From positions 1-31,841 of the forward strand of contig JAUYDD010000064.1 of NCBI GenBank assembly GCA_030704765.1: DNA of 31,841 nt, read 5' to 3'. This DNA is from Nanobdellota archaeon (GTDB taxonomy: Archaea; Nanobdellota; Nanobdellia; Pacearchaeales; GW2011-AR1). The notes beneath the pieces were generated by a model. That model saw only the letters and a list, made by a program, of their open reading frames with translations. It ran no database searches and was not told the origin of the DNA. A program made the translations under genes and the position numbers. How positions within the stretch are numbered: position 1 is the stretch's first letter; every line of letters starts with the position of its first letter. Of the stretch, positions 23,250 to 30,072 are shown piece by piece.

Positions 23250-23273
23250 GATAAAATATCCTTTTTTGTTTAT

Positions 23274-23357
23274 TTAACTATTATTATGATTTCTTATAAC
23301 ACTCCAAATCACCTCAATCCAAACAAATATAATACCCATTACAAAAACTCCAAGCAT
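23274..23357 (-). CDS. Possible single-helix membrane micropeptide
   Basis: 27 codons from ATG 23357: MLGVFVMGIIFVWIEVIWSV followed by IRNHNNS. The run would make one membrane helix with a polar tail. A TATA-like TTATATGTTA lies about 20-25 bases upstream, as for a leaderless gene, and radC starts 24 bases after its stop. It is short enough to arise by chance, so support is weak. The rest of the 23250-23592 gap holds the hairpin and promoter listed next. Confidence 0.3.
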   Translation of the reverse strand: MLGVFVMGIIFVWIEVIWSVIRNHNNS

Positions 23358-23418
23358 AAAATATTCTTTGTGATAACATATAAGGTTTTTCAATTTAATC
23401 TCCTAAACTAGAGCTCTT

Positions 23419-23465
23419 AAGAGGATTTATCGACGAAGGATTTTCGCAATTTGATAAATCCTCTT
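23419..23465. terminator. 13-bp hairpin in radC/AbrB gap
   Basis: AAGAGGATTTATC (23419-23431) pairs with GATAAATCCTCTT (23453-23465). The loop itself holds a small CGAA/TTTCG pair. It resembles the nested hairpins of the intergenic arrays in shape but lacks their GAGCATCC linker. It could serve as a transcription stop or insulator between divergent promoters. Confidence 0.5.
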
Positions 23466-23496
23466 GTTGAATGTGATTTTATTATAATAATAGTAG

Positions 23497-23572
23497 GTAC
23501 AGACACTTTATATATCTTTCTGTACAGACATTATTACTTTAAAGTGGTTTCGGTACAGAAATGTTTAAATAT
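23497..23572 (+). promoter_or_regulatory. Promoter with three GTACAGA repeats
   Basis: GTACAGA occurs at 23497-23503, 23522-23528 and 23553-23559. The first two are followed by CA. The last directly precedes the TATA-like TTTAAATAT (23564-23572), about 21-29 bases before the 53-aa AbrB gene. Three copies around a promoter suggest a repressor or activator site, perhaps for self-control by that AbrB protein. Confidence 0.55.
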
Positions 23573-23592
23573 AGTTAAAGACTATTTTTATT

Positions 23593-23754
23593 ATGAAACT
23601 TCAAAAACAATTATCTAAAAAAAGAGGAGATAAAATATATCACAAATATGTAATTGTTATTCCTGAAGATAAAATCAAAGAAGCTGGTTTTCGAGAGGGC
23701 GAGGAACTTGAAGCTGGGGCTAAGAAAGGGGAGATAAGGTTGAGAAAGAAATGA
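23593..23754 (+). CDS. Small AbrB/MazE-like protein, 53 aa
   Basis: The frame reads MKLQKQLSKKRGDKIYHKYV, IVIPEDKIKEAGFREGEELE and AGAKKGEIRLRKK. The order of basic strand, YVIVIPEDKIKEAGFREGEEL and a final basic strand is that of the swapped-hairpin AbrB/SpoVT/MazE fold, which binds DNA as a dimer. It has no partner domain, so it may be a free antitoxin or transcription regulator. It starts leaderless behind a TATA-like box. No toxin gene overlaps it. The nearest are the YwgA-like gene 138 bases downstream and the PIN gene beyond that. Confidence 0.7.
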   Translation: MKLQKQLSKKRGDKIYHKYVIVIPEDKIKEAGFREGEELEAGAKKGEIRLRKK

Positions 23755-23892
23755 ATAAGAACTTAATACTTCTCCTGTCACTATAATGAGATGATTGAAA
23801 GAATTAAAAAATAAAAATTTATTTGAATAATCCCCAACAAATAGTAAATAAACCATAGAAAAACTTAATAAGTTAAGAATAGATATAATATT

Positions 23893-24348
23893 ATGAACAG
23901 TAGCTCTTTTTTAATGTTAAGCAAAATTTGGAATAAATTAGGAAAACCTAATATGAATTTATTCAGAGATAGATTATTATTACAAAAAAAAATCTATTTA
24001 TTACAAGAATCTGGATTTAATTTAGGATATAACTTTTCATTTTATTTACATGGACCTTATTCTAGTGATCTAGCTACAGATGGATATAAAATGAATTTAG
24101 GAGAAAATATATCTGATAATAATATGGATGATCCTGTTTTTAATAAACTTAATATATTAGAGAAAGGTCATGAAAATGATTCTTTTTGGTTTGAATTATT
24201 AGCAACGATAGTTTTTCTTAGAAAAAGAAGAAATAACAATAAGGAAGATATCCGTGCTTTTATAATAAAAAACAAACCATATCTTTATAATCAAGAAATA
24301 TTTGAAACAGCCTATAATAAACTTATACAAGAAGGTTTAATGATATGA
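23893..24348 (+). CDS. YwgA/phage-associated-like winged-helix protein
   Basis: 151 aa. The stretch RLLLQKKIYLLQESGFNLGY, then NFSFYLHGPYSSDLATDGYKM is the key: LQK-IYL, GYxF and hGPYSxxL match the YwgA family and the related Panacea/SocA-type antitoxin fold. A winged-helix end follows (FLRKRRNNNKEDIRAFIIKN, later IFETAYNKLIQEGLMI). In related families the protein serves as an antitoxin or protease adaptor. It runs tail to tail with the PIN gene, overlapping it by 12 bases. This suggests, without proving, that the pair is a toxin-antitoxin unit with convergent layout. Confidence 0.6.
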   Translation: MNSSSFLMLSKIWNKLGKPNMNLFRDRLLLQKKIYLLQESGFNLGYNFSFYLHGPYSSDLATDGYKMNLGENISDNNMDDPVFNKLNILEKGHENDSFWFELLATIVFLRKRRNNNKEDIRAFIIKNKPYLYNQEIFETAYNKLIQEGLMI

Positions 24349-24873
24349 TTCTATATAGATAATTTTTATTGAATTATTAAAATATTTATTAAGAGTTTCT
24401 TGTTCATCCTTAATTTTTTCATCTCCAGTAATAAAATATTTACATCCATTTGATATCGCTATAGCTAAAATTAATCGATCTCTATCTGTTTCGTCTACTG
24501 ATCCTCCTAATCTTAATTTAGCATAACACATTTCTAGTATCTCGTTAAAATTTCTTTCAGGAAGAAGCATTTTACATTGATATTTTTCTAATAAACTTTT
24601 ATAATTAAATAATAGTCTAGTATATTCTTGACATTCATTTTTCTGACCATAGTATATAGTAGAACTATTTTTTTCACAATCCATTTCTTTAACTGTCTTA
24701 ATTATTTTATCTACAACTTCATAATCTATAATTGGACATATAACCATTTGGATATTTTCATGTTCTATTAAATCACTAATCTTATTATGATAAAGGTCAT
24801 GCTTACCTTGTTCTAACAATTGCTCAATAAATCCACATGAATCTATCATTGCATATAGTCTTAAATCAGTCAT
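24337..24873 (-). CDS. PIN-domain protein (VapC-like)
   Basis: 178 aa. PIN acids: D11 in LYAMIDSCGFI, a Glu in CPIIDYEVVDKI, and ETDRDRLILAIAISNG followed by KYFITGDEKIKDE for the last Asp residues. The order D-E-D-D matches metal-dependent ribonucleases of the VapC kind, though it is longer than usual (about 130-140 aa). An insertion around 60-100 (CEKNSSTIYYGQKNECQEYT) accounts for this. No VapB-like gene precedes it. The convergent neighbour at 23893 may be the partner. A TATA-like ATATAAATAT lies upstream (about 24899-24908). Confidence 0.75.
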   Translation of the reverse strand: MTDLRLYAMIDSCGFIEQLLEQGKHDLYHNKISDLIEHENIQMVICPIIDYEVVDKIIKTVKEMDCEKNSSTIYYGQKNECQEYTRLLFNYKSLLEKYQCKMLLPERNFNEILEMCYAKLRLGGSVDETDRDRLILAIAISNGCKYFITGDEKIKDEQETLNKYFNNSIKIIYIESYH

Positions 24874-25005
24874 CTATTTAATTAAAAATAGGATATAATA
24901 AATATTTATATAGAAGAAAAGATATTTAATATTCTATCAAGGTTATAAAAGTTAATTAAAATGTTTCAGAATTGGGCAATTATGAAATGTTTAATAATCT
25001 AAATG

Positions 25006-25359
25006 TTAAAATTGGGTTCTAATTGAATTATAAAAAACTACTGAATTGTAGATAATTATTAAAGTCATAATAATTAAAATAATTAAGATAACTTGATTAA
25101 GTGTTTCATTAAGTTTTTTTCTTTCATTTAGAATATGAGATAAAAACACAAACCATAAACCTAAAAATAATATTTTATATAAAAATACATTGAATTGATT
25201 AGCTAATTTATAATCATAATGTTCTCCACTAACAGAAGTTCCAATGCTAATGGGTTGATTTATATCAACACTATAATTTTTTTGCGCACTTACTAATAAA
25301 ATAAAAGAAGTTAGTAAAATAATAATTATTAAAATAGTTGTTACCTGTGCTTTTTTCAT
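25006..25359 (-). CDS. DPANN-type membrane protein with KKAQVTT signal
   Basis: 117 aa from ATG 25359, chosen over the upstream TTG because the MKKAQVTT N-terminus is a frequent start of small exported proteins in Woesearchaeota/Pacearchaeota. The first helix (ILIIIILLTSFILLVSAQ) is followed by a short loop that could face outside (NYSVDINQPISIGTSVSG). Two more hydrophobic segments (FNVFLYKILFLGLWFVFLSH and VILIILIIMTLIIIYNSVVF) are separated by a charged NERKKLNETL. Pilin-like or membrane-anchored roles are possible. No enzyme motif is visible. It stands alone between unrelated genes. Confidence 0.7.
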   Translation of the reverse strand: MKKAQVTTILIIIILLTSFILLVSAQKNYSVDINQPISIGTSVSGEHYDYKLANQFNVFLYKILFLGLWFVFLSHILNERKKLNETLNQVILIILIIMTLIIIYNSVVFYNSIRTQF

Positions 25360-25542
25360 ATAATATAAAACCAATACTTATATTTAAATTTGTTTATAGA
25401 TTGTAATTAGTTTCAATATTTACAAAAAGCATAGTAATCCTATTGTTTATAATTTAGTGGATTAATGAACTGATTAAAATTAAAGGTTTATGTTAAAATT
25501 GGTAAATAAAAATAAAATTACTTTAACACATTTCTCATTGTT

Positions 25543-25824
25543 CTATTTTAATCTACACTTATGGTTGTATATATGCTTTGAACAAAAGTATTTTCTACAG
25601 TTTTTGCATTTCTCTACACAATCAAAACATAAAGCAGTTCCACAATCTCCAATCCATGCAGAATGATTTTTGCAAACTACTTGAGTTCTTTTCCCACAAT
25701 TGCTACAAAAATCCTTTGCTTTTAAGTCCTCAATAAATCTTCTTGTTTTAGCCCTTCTTTCTTCTTCTTTAATTACTTCATTTATTGCTTTAAATGGTGA
25801 AATTGCATTCCAAACCTTTCCCAT
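25543..25824 (-). CDS. Zinc-binding treble-clef-type protein
   Basis: 93 aa. A helical basic N-terminus (AINEVIKEEERRAKTRRFIE) leads to a cysteine-rich C-terminal half. It reads FCSNCGKRTQVVC, CKNHSAWIGDCGTALCFDC then CKNCRKYFCSKHIYNHKC. Spacing CxxC, CxxxH, CxxC, CxxC and the last CxxxH...C is that of AN1/RING-like or treble-clef zinc sites, enough to hold two or three Zn ions. It could bind nucleic acid or a protein partner. The gene is single. Its TATA-like ATATATAG lies inside a wide inverted repeat at 25856-25898. Confidence 0.7.
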   Translation of the reverse strand: MGKVWNAISPFKAINEVIKEEERRAKTRRFIEDLKAKDFCSNCGKRTQVVCKNHSAWIGDCGTALCFDCVEKCKNCRKYFCSKHIYNHKCRLK

Positions 25825-25855
25825 TATAAATAATACCCCTCTTCATATTGTTAAT

Positions 25856-25898
25856 ATTGACAATCCACTATATATAGATTTCTATGATGTTTGTCAAT
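25856..25898. promoter_or_regulatory. Inverted repeat around zinc-protein promoter
   Basis: ATTGACA (25856-25862) and TGTCAAT (25892-25898) flank the TATA-like CTATATATA (about 25868-25876) of the minus-strand gene starting at 25824. Their 29-base spacing is about three helical turns, so both arms face one side of the DNA. Confidence 0.4.
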
Positions 25899-26080
25899 AA
25901 GGTAAAATAATTCTAGAGAAATTAAAAGAGTTTCTTGACTTTTTAAATAAAATTACAAGTATAATGGCGGGATCTGATCTAAGATACTAAGACTAACCAC
26001 ACATATGGTTTCTGTTTTGATAAGATATTTTTATATGATGTTTAAGAAAATAATATAAACTCCTTCATCTTATATTAATT

Positions 26081-26392
26081 ATGCCACACAAGAAGAAAAA
26101 ATGGATTCAAAATATAACAACTGATTCTACAGCACCTCCTGAAGGAATATTCACAAAAGATGCTGCGACAATAGCTCGGGTGATGGCTAGGCCTGATGTC
26201 AGCCCAATGGGAATTGGCTCTGCCATTAGAATGGTTCAATATTTTATTAATAGAGCTGGAAAGGGGCTTTCCAGGAAGAGAAAAAAAGAACTGGAAAAAG
26301 CAAAAAAATTGCTTCAGAAAATGATTAAGAAAGAAAAGGGAATGATGAAGAAAAACAAGAAAAAAAGGAAGAAGAAAGTGAAGAAAAAATGA
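26081..26392 (+). CDS. DUF3175 protein with Lys-rich tail
   Basis: 103 aa. The core WIQNITTDSTAPPEGIFTKD then AATIARVMARPDVSPMGIGSA and IRMVQYFINRAGKGLSRKRK fits DUF3175, a small family of unknown role with the pattern STAPPEGIF...IA..L...S..GSA..M..FYINRAGK.L. The tail is almost pure lysine (KKNKKKRKKKVKKK), which would bind nucleic acid or acidic partners by charge. A TATA-like TAATATAAAC lies about 25-30 bases upstream. It stands alone, and the 250-base gap before it holds only the two promoters. Confidence 0.75.
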   Translation: MPHKKKKWIQNITTDSTAPPEGIFTKDAATIARVMARPDVSPMGIGSAIRMVQYFINRAGKGLSRKRKKELEKAKKLLQKMIKKEKGMMKKNKKKRKKKVKKK

Positions 26393-26450
26393 TTGGAGTG
26401 AAAAGAAAATAATCTCTCAAAAAACTCTCTCATCACTCAAGATTCAAAAC

Positions 26451-26774
26451 TCAAGACTCAACACACAAACCTAAGATTTTCAAGGCTTTTTCTATTTCTG
26501 AATCTATGTAATTATATTTTTCATCTGGAAGAAAATCCTTTTTTTCTAGCTCTTTTCTTAATTTTTTTGTTAATTCTTGTTTTATCTCTAGTTTATCTCT
26601 GTAATTCCAATTGCCTTGTTCTTTTATTTTTTCTGCTTGATTAAAGAGTATTTCTGAGTCTTTTGCATATCTTTCTGCATATATCTCATTTTTATTGACT
26701 ATACTTCCTATCTTATGCCTTAAAGATAATGCTAACATGGTTGTTAATTCATCTAAAACCTGTTTTTTATTCAT
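26451..26774 (-). CDS. Short helical partner of second nucleotidyltransferase
   Basis: 107 aa, mostly helical (NKKQVLDELTTMLALSLRHK, IGSIVNKNEIYAERYAKDSE) with a second half of charged helices and YIDSEIEKALKILGL. The size resembles that of small HEPN partners of MNT enzymes. A short LRHK is present but the RxxxxxH HEPN motif is not. It overlaps the end of the upstream AbrB-nucleotidyltransferase gene by 4 bases (ATGA type), so translation is coupled. The same position is filled by the 85-aa coiled-coil gene in the first module at 6162. Confidence 0.65.
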   Translation of the reverse strand: MNKKQVLDELTTMLALSLRHKIGSIVNKNEIYAERYAKDSEILFNQAEKIKEQGNWNYRDKLEIKQELTKKLRKELEKKDFLPDEKYNYIDSEIEKALKILGLCVES

Positions 26775-27550
26775 TTTTTATCTATTATACTGTTTATTTT
26801 ATTTAATTTTAATTGGATTATATTTCTTAATTTTTTTATTATTTCTTCATTAATAGGTTCGTTATTTCTAATATCTTTTGCTATATTTTGCCCTATTAAA
26901 GTTTGAACCTCTTTGTTAGTCTCTAGAGGATCTACAGAAAGATTTTCCAAAAATCTTTCTATAGTGAGAAGTCTTCTTATAGAATCATAAAAGATTCTTG
27001 AATTTAGTTTTATTTTAAGAATATCTTCGGGCATCATTAATAGAAATCTTATATGATCTTTATTTAATTCAGTCTCTTTTGAAAGCTTGAATTCTTTATT
27101 TGAAACAAAATAATAAAACATGCTTCGAGTCATTGGGCAGAATTTTTGAAGTGATTTGAAATTCTCTTCGGAAATAGTCATTATATGAAACTTTAGTTCA
27201 AAATTATTTATTAGAGTTTTATAGATTTCATTTTCAAGGTTTTTTTCTGAGATTATGATTATATCTATGTCATTAAAATCTTGTTTTTGTGTCAAGAAAG
27301 AGCCTATGATAAATATCTGCTTTATTTCTTTATATTTCCTTAATTCTGAAAAAATGTTTTTGACTAAGTTTTTCTTAAAATCAGATATTTTAGCAAGATT
27401 GGAGGAATAATAAAGAGAGATACTCTTTTCTATTAGAATAACTTCTACTAAATCTCCTACTTCAAAATGCTTATGCATCTCTCTTGGGACATAAATCTGA
27501 TTAAATCTAGTCCCTTTAGATACCTTATGCATAAATTTGATTTTTTTCAT
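26771..27550 (-). CDS. AbrB-like domain fused to minimal nucleotidyltransferase (second copy)
   Basis: 259 aa. Residues 5-42 (FMHKVSKGTRFNQIYVPREM, VGDLVEVILIEKS) fit an AbrB-like domain. The nucleotidyltransferase motif is FIIGSFLTQKQDFNDIDIIII, with GS at 83-84 and DxD at 94 and 96. The C-terminal half (about 160-259) is helical, with RIFYDSIRRLLTIERFLENL. The domain order equals that of the 6403-7170 gene, though overall similarity between the two is low, so they are old or independent arrivals. Both end in VILIEKS or VQLIEKS at the domain join. The promoter holds palindromes at 27555-27570. The likely role is AMP/NMP transfer in a toxin-antitoxin-like unit. Confidence 0.78.
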   Translation of the reverse strand: MKKIKFMHKVSKGTRFNQIYVPREMHKHFEVGDLVEVILIEKSISLYYSSNLAKISDFKKNLVKNIFSELRKYKEIKQIFIIGSFLTQKQDFNDIDIIIISEKNLENEIYKTLINNFELKFHIMTISEENFKSLQKFCPMTRSMFYYFVSNKEFKLSKETELNKDHIRFLLMMPEDILKIKLNSRIFYDSIRRLLTIERFLENLSVDPLETNKEVQTLIGQNIAKDIRNNEPINEEIIKKLRNIIQLKLNKINSIIDKK

Positions 27551-27554
27551 GTAT

Positions 27555-27570
27555 GTACTAAGTACGTACT
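27555..27570. promoter_or_regulatory. Overlapping palindromes at nucleotidyltransferase promoter
   Basis: GTACT-a-AGTAC (27555-27565) overlaps the perfect AGTACGTACT (27561-27570). They fill the space between the minus-strand TATA-like TTTATAAAT (about 27571-27579) and the ATG at 27550. Binding there would block transcription. By analogy with 7212-7231, the AbrB-like domain may bind here. Confidence 0.6.
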
Positions 27571-27582
27571 ATTTATAAAGGT

Positions 27583-27720
27583 TGCGGATATCGAATTCTT
27601 CTCATTTACCCTTATCTTTAACAGGATTGCGAAGAGCTCAGCATCTGAGAGACTTTGAGGTCCATATTTTAGAAATCTCTCCCTTAGCCTACCTTCTTTT
27701 GGAAAATCTTTGATTTTCAT
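27583..27720 (-). pseudogene. Truncated radC 5' fragment
   Basis: The frame from ATG 27720 reads MKIKDFPKEGRLRERFLKYG then PQSLSDAELFAILLKIRVNE. It matches the first 40 or so residues of the intact RadC at 22563 (MKIKEMNEDSRPRERFLKYG, PETLSNAELFAIILRTGS) and then departs. The open frame continues into the promoter of the nucleotidyltransferase gene and stops at 27547. The helix-hairpin-helix and JAB parts are missing, so it cannot be active. It lacks the LRTGS ending, so the break lies inside that motif. The operon apparently replaced the rest of a second radC. Confidence 0.85.
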
Positions 27721-27810
27721 TTTATGATGAAAATAAATGAGGCTTGTATGATTAAAAGGATTATTGTGATAATACAAAAAACAATTAAACCTATACGATA
27801 TATTATATTC

Positions 27811-28347
27811 ATGGTTATAATAGAGTTCAAAGGTTTTGAAAAAATAGGCATGGATTCATGCGCAATAATCATGCTTGCAAACTGCCCTTCAAATCTTGAG
27901 GATTTCAAAGAAAAGTTTTATACAGTCAAGCAAGCTCTTTATCATACTGCAACTACTCATCATGAAGTTATTGGAGTTTTAGTCAATAAATATTATTTTG
28001 ATAAAGAAGATGCCAAAGATACTTGGAATAAAATGATTGAATGCCTGAATCTAAATCTTATATATTGGCATCAGAATTATAAAGAAGATATAGAAATAAG
28101 AGTTAGGCAGGCAAATGAAGAAGTTGTTAAGGAATCAGGTGATGAAAGATTAAAGATTGGAGAACCTGATATCAAGATAATCAGCTGTTTTTTATATGAG
28201 GGTATAAACAAGGTTTACACACTTGATAGAGGTTTTGAAAAAACCTGTATAAAATTAGGCATGACTGTCCTAAAGCTTCCCAGGGAATATATTATAAAAT
28301 CAGAAGAAATTAAAAATATGAATAAAAAGATTTTTGAGAAGAAATGA
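27811..28347 (+). CDS. PIN-like domain protein, 178 aa
   Basis: ATG 27811 is chosen because a TATA-like ATATATTATAT lies just upstream and the longer frame would cross the divergent radC fragment. The N-terminal strand FEKIGMDSCAIIMLANCP supplies D15. A Glu follows in ATTHHEVIGVLVN. Further acids are GEPDIKIISCFLYEGINK and the tail YTLDRGFEKTCIKLGM. The order and spacing match a PIN nuclease, with an inserted helical part (about 85-115, WHQNYKEDIEIRVRQANEEV). The role is probably a ribonuclease of toxin type or an RNA-processing enzyme. No antitoxin stands next to it; it starts away from the radC fragment and precedes xseA by 55 bases. Confidence 0.65.
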   Translation: MVIIEFKGFEKIGMDSCAIIMLANCPSNLEDFKEKFYTVKQALYHTATTHHEVIGVLVNKYYFDKEDAKDTWNKMIECLNLNLIYWHQNYKEDIEIRVRQANEEVVKESGDERLKIGEPDIKIISCFLYEGINKVYTLDRGFEKTCIKLGMTVLKLPREYIIKSEEIKNMNKKIFEKK

Positions 28348-28402
28348 TTGGTAAATTCCATTCTTAGAAAAGATATAAAAGACTTCATCCTCTTTGATTA
28401 TC

Positions 28403-29677
28403 ATGTCATTTAACTTATTTGGAAAAAAACAAAAAAATCTTTTGTCTAATGCTCCAGTTATGACTTCAAATTTGCTTGATAAAAGAATATTTAGCGTCTC
28501 TGAGATCACAAGGCATATAAAAAACCTTTTAGAAGATGATGAAAAACTTTGTGATTTTTATTTGCGTGGAGAAATATCTGCTCCAAAACAATATAATTCA
28601 GGCCATACATATTTTACTTTAAAAGATGAAAAAAGTCAGATTAATTGTATTTTATTTAAGAGAAATTGTGAAAACATAAAGTTTAATCTAGAACATGGAA
28701 TAAAAGTTATTATTAAAGGAAGTATAGAAGTTTATGAACCGAGAGGAAGTTATAGTGTAATTGTTGAAGAAATACAGCCAGATGGGATTGGAGCATTAAA
28801 TCTTGCCTTTATTCAATTAAAAGATAAATTAGAGAAACAAGGATTATTCCTGGATAAACATAAAAAACAATTGCCAAAGTTTCCAAAAACAATTGGATTA
28901 ATCACATCATTAAATGGAGCTGTTATGCATGATGTTTTAAATGTTTTAAAAAGAAGATATCCTCTTGTAAAAGTATTGATAATTCCTACAACTGTCCAGG
29001 GAAAAGAAGCCTTGAACTCTATTGTAAATTCAATAGAATTGGCAAACCAAGATGACTATAATATTGATGTGATTATTCTAGCAAGAGGCGGGGGCTCACT
29101 CGAAGATTTATGGTGCTTTAATGAAGAAAGTGTTGCAAGAGCAATCTTTCAATCAAAGATACCCATAATATCAGCAGTAGGACATGAAACAGATTTTACA
29201 ATAGCAGATTTTGTTGCAGATTACAGAGCTCCAACACCATCTGTTGCTGCTGAAAAAGCAGTGCCTGATATTAATGAACTAAAAAAATTAATAAATAATT
29301 TTAATGAAAGAATATCAAATACAATAACTAACCTAATAAAATCAAATAAATCTTTGCTAAGCCAAATAGCAAACAGGCCTGTCTTTAAAAGGCCACTAGA
29401 AGCAATTCATGCTTATTATCAAAATATTGATAGTCTAGAATATATGCTTAAAACAAAAACATCGCAAAGCATGATCCTAAAAAGAAAAAGATTAGAGATT
29501 TTAGATTCAAAACTTTCTGCATTAAATCCAAGGGCTATACTTGAAAGAGGATACAGCATTGTTATGAAAGACAATAAAATATTAAAAAACGCAAATGAGG
29601 TAAAAATAGATAATAATATAAATGTAATACTCTATAAAGGTGAGTTAGAAGCTAAAGTTAAAAATATAAAATTATAA
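28403..29677 (+). CDS. xseA: Exodeoxyribonuclease VII large subunit
   Basis: 424 aa from ATG 28403; the TTG three codons upstream is less likely. The N-terminal OB fold runs from about residue 30 to 125 (FYLRGEISAPKQYNSGHTYF, then KVIIKGSIEVYEPRGSYSVI). The catalytic part has GLITSLNGAVMHDVLNVLKR (165-184), ARGGGSLEDLW (227-237), VGHETDFTIADFVAD (259-273) and RAPTPSVAAE (275-284), all XseA hallmarks. A coiled-coil tail ends in RGYSIVMKD. The enzyme degrades single-stranded DNA to oligonucleotides from either end. The gene is of bacterial type, found in part of the archaea. Only one base separates it from xseB. Confidence 0.95.
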   Translation: MSFNLFGKKQKNLLSNAPVMTSNLLDKRIFSVSEITRHIKNLLEDDEKLCDFYLRGEISAPKQYNSGHTYFTLKDEKSQINCILFKRNCENIKFNLEHGIKVIIKGSIEVYEPRGSYSVIVEEIQPDGIGALNLAFIQLKDKLEKQGLFLDKHKKQLPKFPKTIGLITSLNGAVMHDVLNVLKRRYPLVKVLIIPTTVQGKEALNSIVNSIELANQDDYNIDVIILARGGGSLEDLWCFNEESVARAIFQSKIPIISAVGHETDFTIADFVADYRAPTPSVAAEKAVPDINELKKLINNFNERISNTITNLIKSNKSLLSQIANRPVFKRPLEAIHAYYQNIDSLEYMLKTKTSQSMILKRKRLEILDSKLSALNPRAILERGYSIVMKDNKILKNANEVKIDNNINVILYKGELEAKVKNIKL

Positions 29678-29678
29678 T

Positions 29679-29906
29679 ATGACACAAAAGGAAGTTTCAT
29701 TTGAGGAAAATTTAGAAAAGCTTAAAAAAATTGTTGATGGCCTGGAATCTGGAGACATACCATTAAAAGTGTCTATGAACAAATTTAAAGAAGGAACTGA
29801 GATAATTAAGCAATGCCATAAGGAATTGGAAGAAGCTGAATTAAAAATAGATACTTTAATTAAGAAAGATGGGGAAATTACTAGGCAGCCTTATAAAAAT
29901 TCATAA
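29679..29906 (+). CDS. xseB: Exodeoxyribonuclease VII small subunit
   Basis: 75 aa, the normal size. SFEENLEKLKKIVDGLESGD, then IPLKVSMNKFKEGTEIIKQC is the XseB two-helix pattern (FEE.L..L..IV..LE.g..pLe.sl..fe.G). Several small subunits bind the XseA coiled coil. It starts one base after the xseA stop (TAATATG), so they form an operon. The tail (TLIKKDGEITRQPYKNS) is slightly longer than the core. Confidence 0.93.
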   Translation: MTQKEVSFEENLEKLKKIVDGLESGDIPLKVSMNKFKEGTEIIKQCHKELEEAELKIDTLIKKDGEITRQPYKNS

Positions 29907-30029
29907 TGCAAACAACTCGCATGTCTTTGATTTTCATATTATAGTTTTGGTGATTATAGCATTTTCAGACCAATTGATATCTCATAAACTACCTAGGCTA
30001 TACTTTTACAGCTTAAAAAGATTAAGAAT

Positions 30030-30043
30030 AATTGCATGCAATT
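30030..30043. repeat. Perfect 14-bp palindrome after xseB
   Basis: AATTGCA is followed by its complement TGCAATT. It lies 120 bases beyond xseB, in a stretch (29907-30072) that otherwise shows nothing. It could be a transcription stop or protein site, but short AT-rich palindromes also occur by chance. Confidence 0.3.
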
Positions 30044-30072
30044 GTTAAACATATTATTATCAAAAAAACAAT

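Noticed and set aside
23611..23856. Minus-strand 81-codon frame
   Set aside because: It is Phe/Ser-rich and opposite the AbrB-like 53-aa gene, which has the better motif and promoter.
29907..30072. tRNA or other known RNA gene in the xseB-corA gap
   Set aside because: No T-loop GGTTCRA, acceptor stem or anticodon arm could be found; only a 14-bp palindrome is present.
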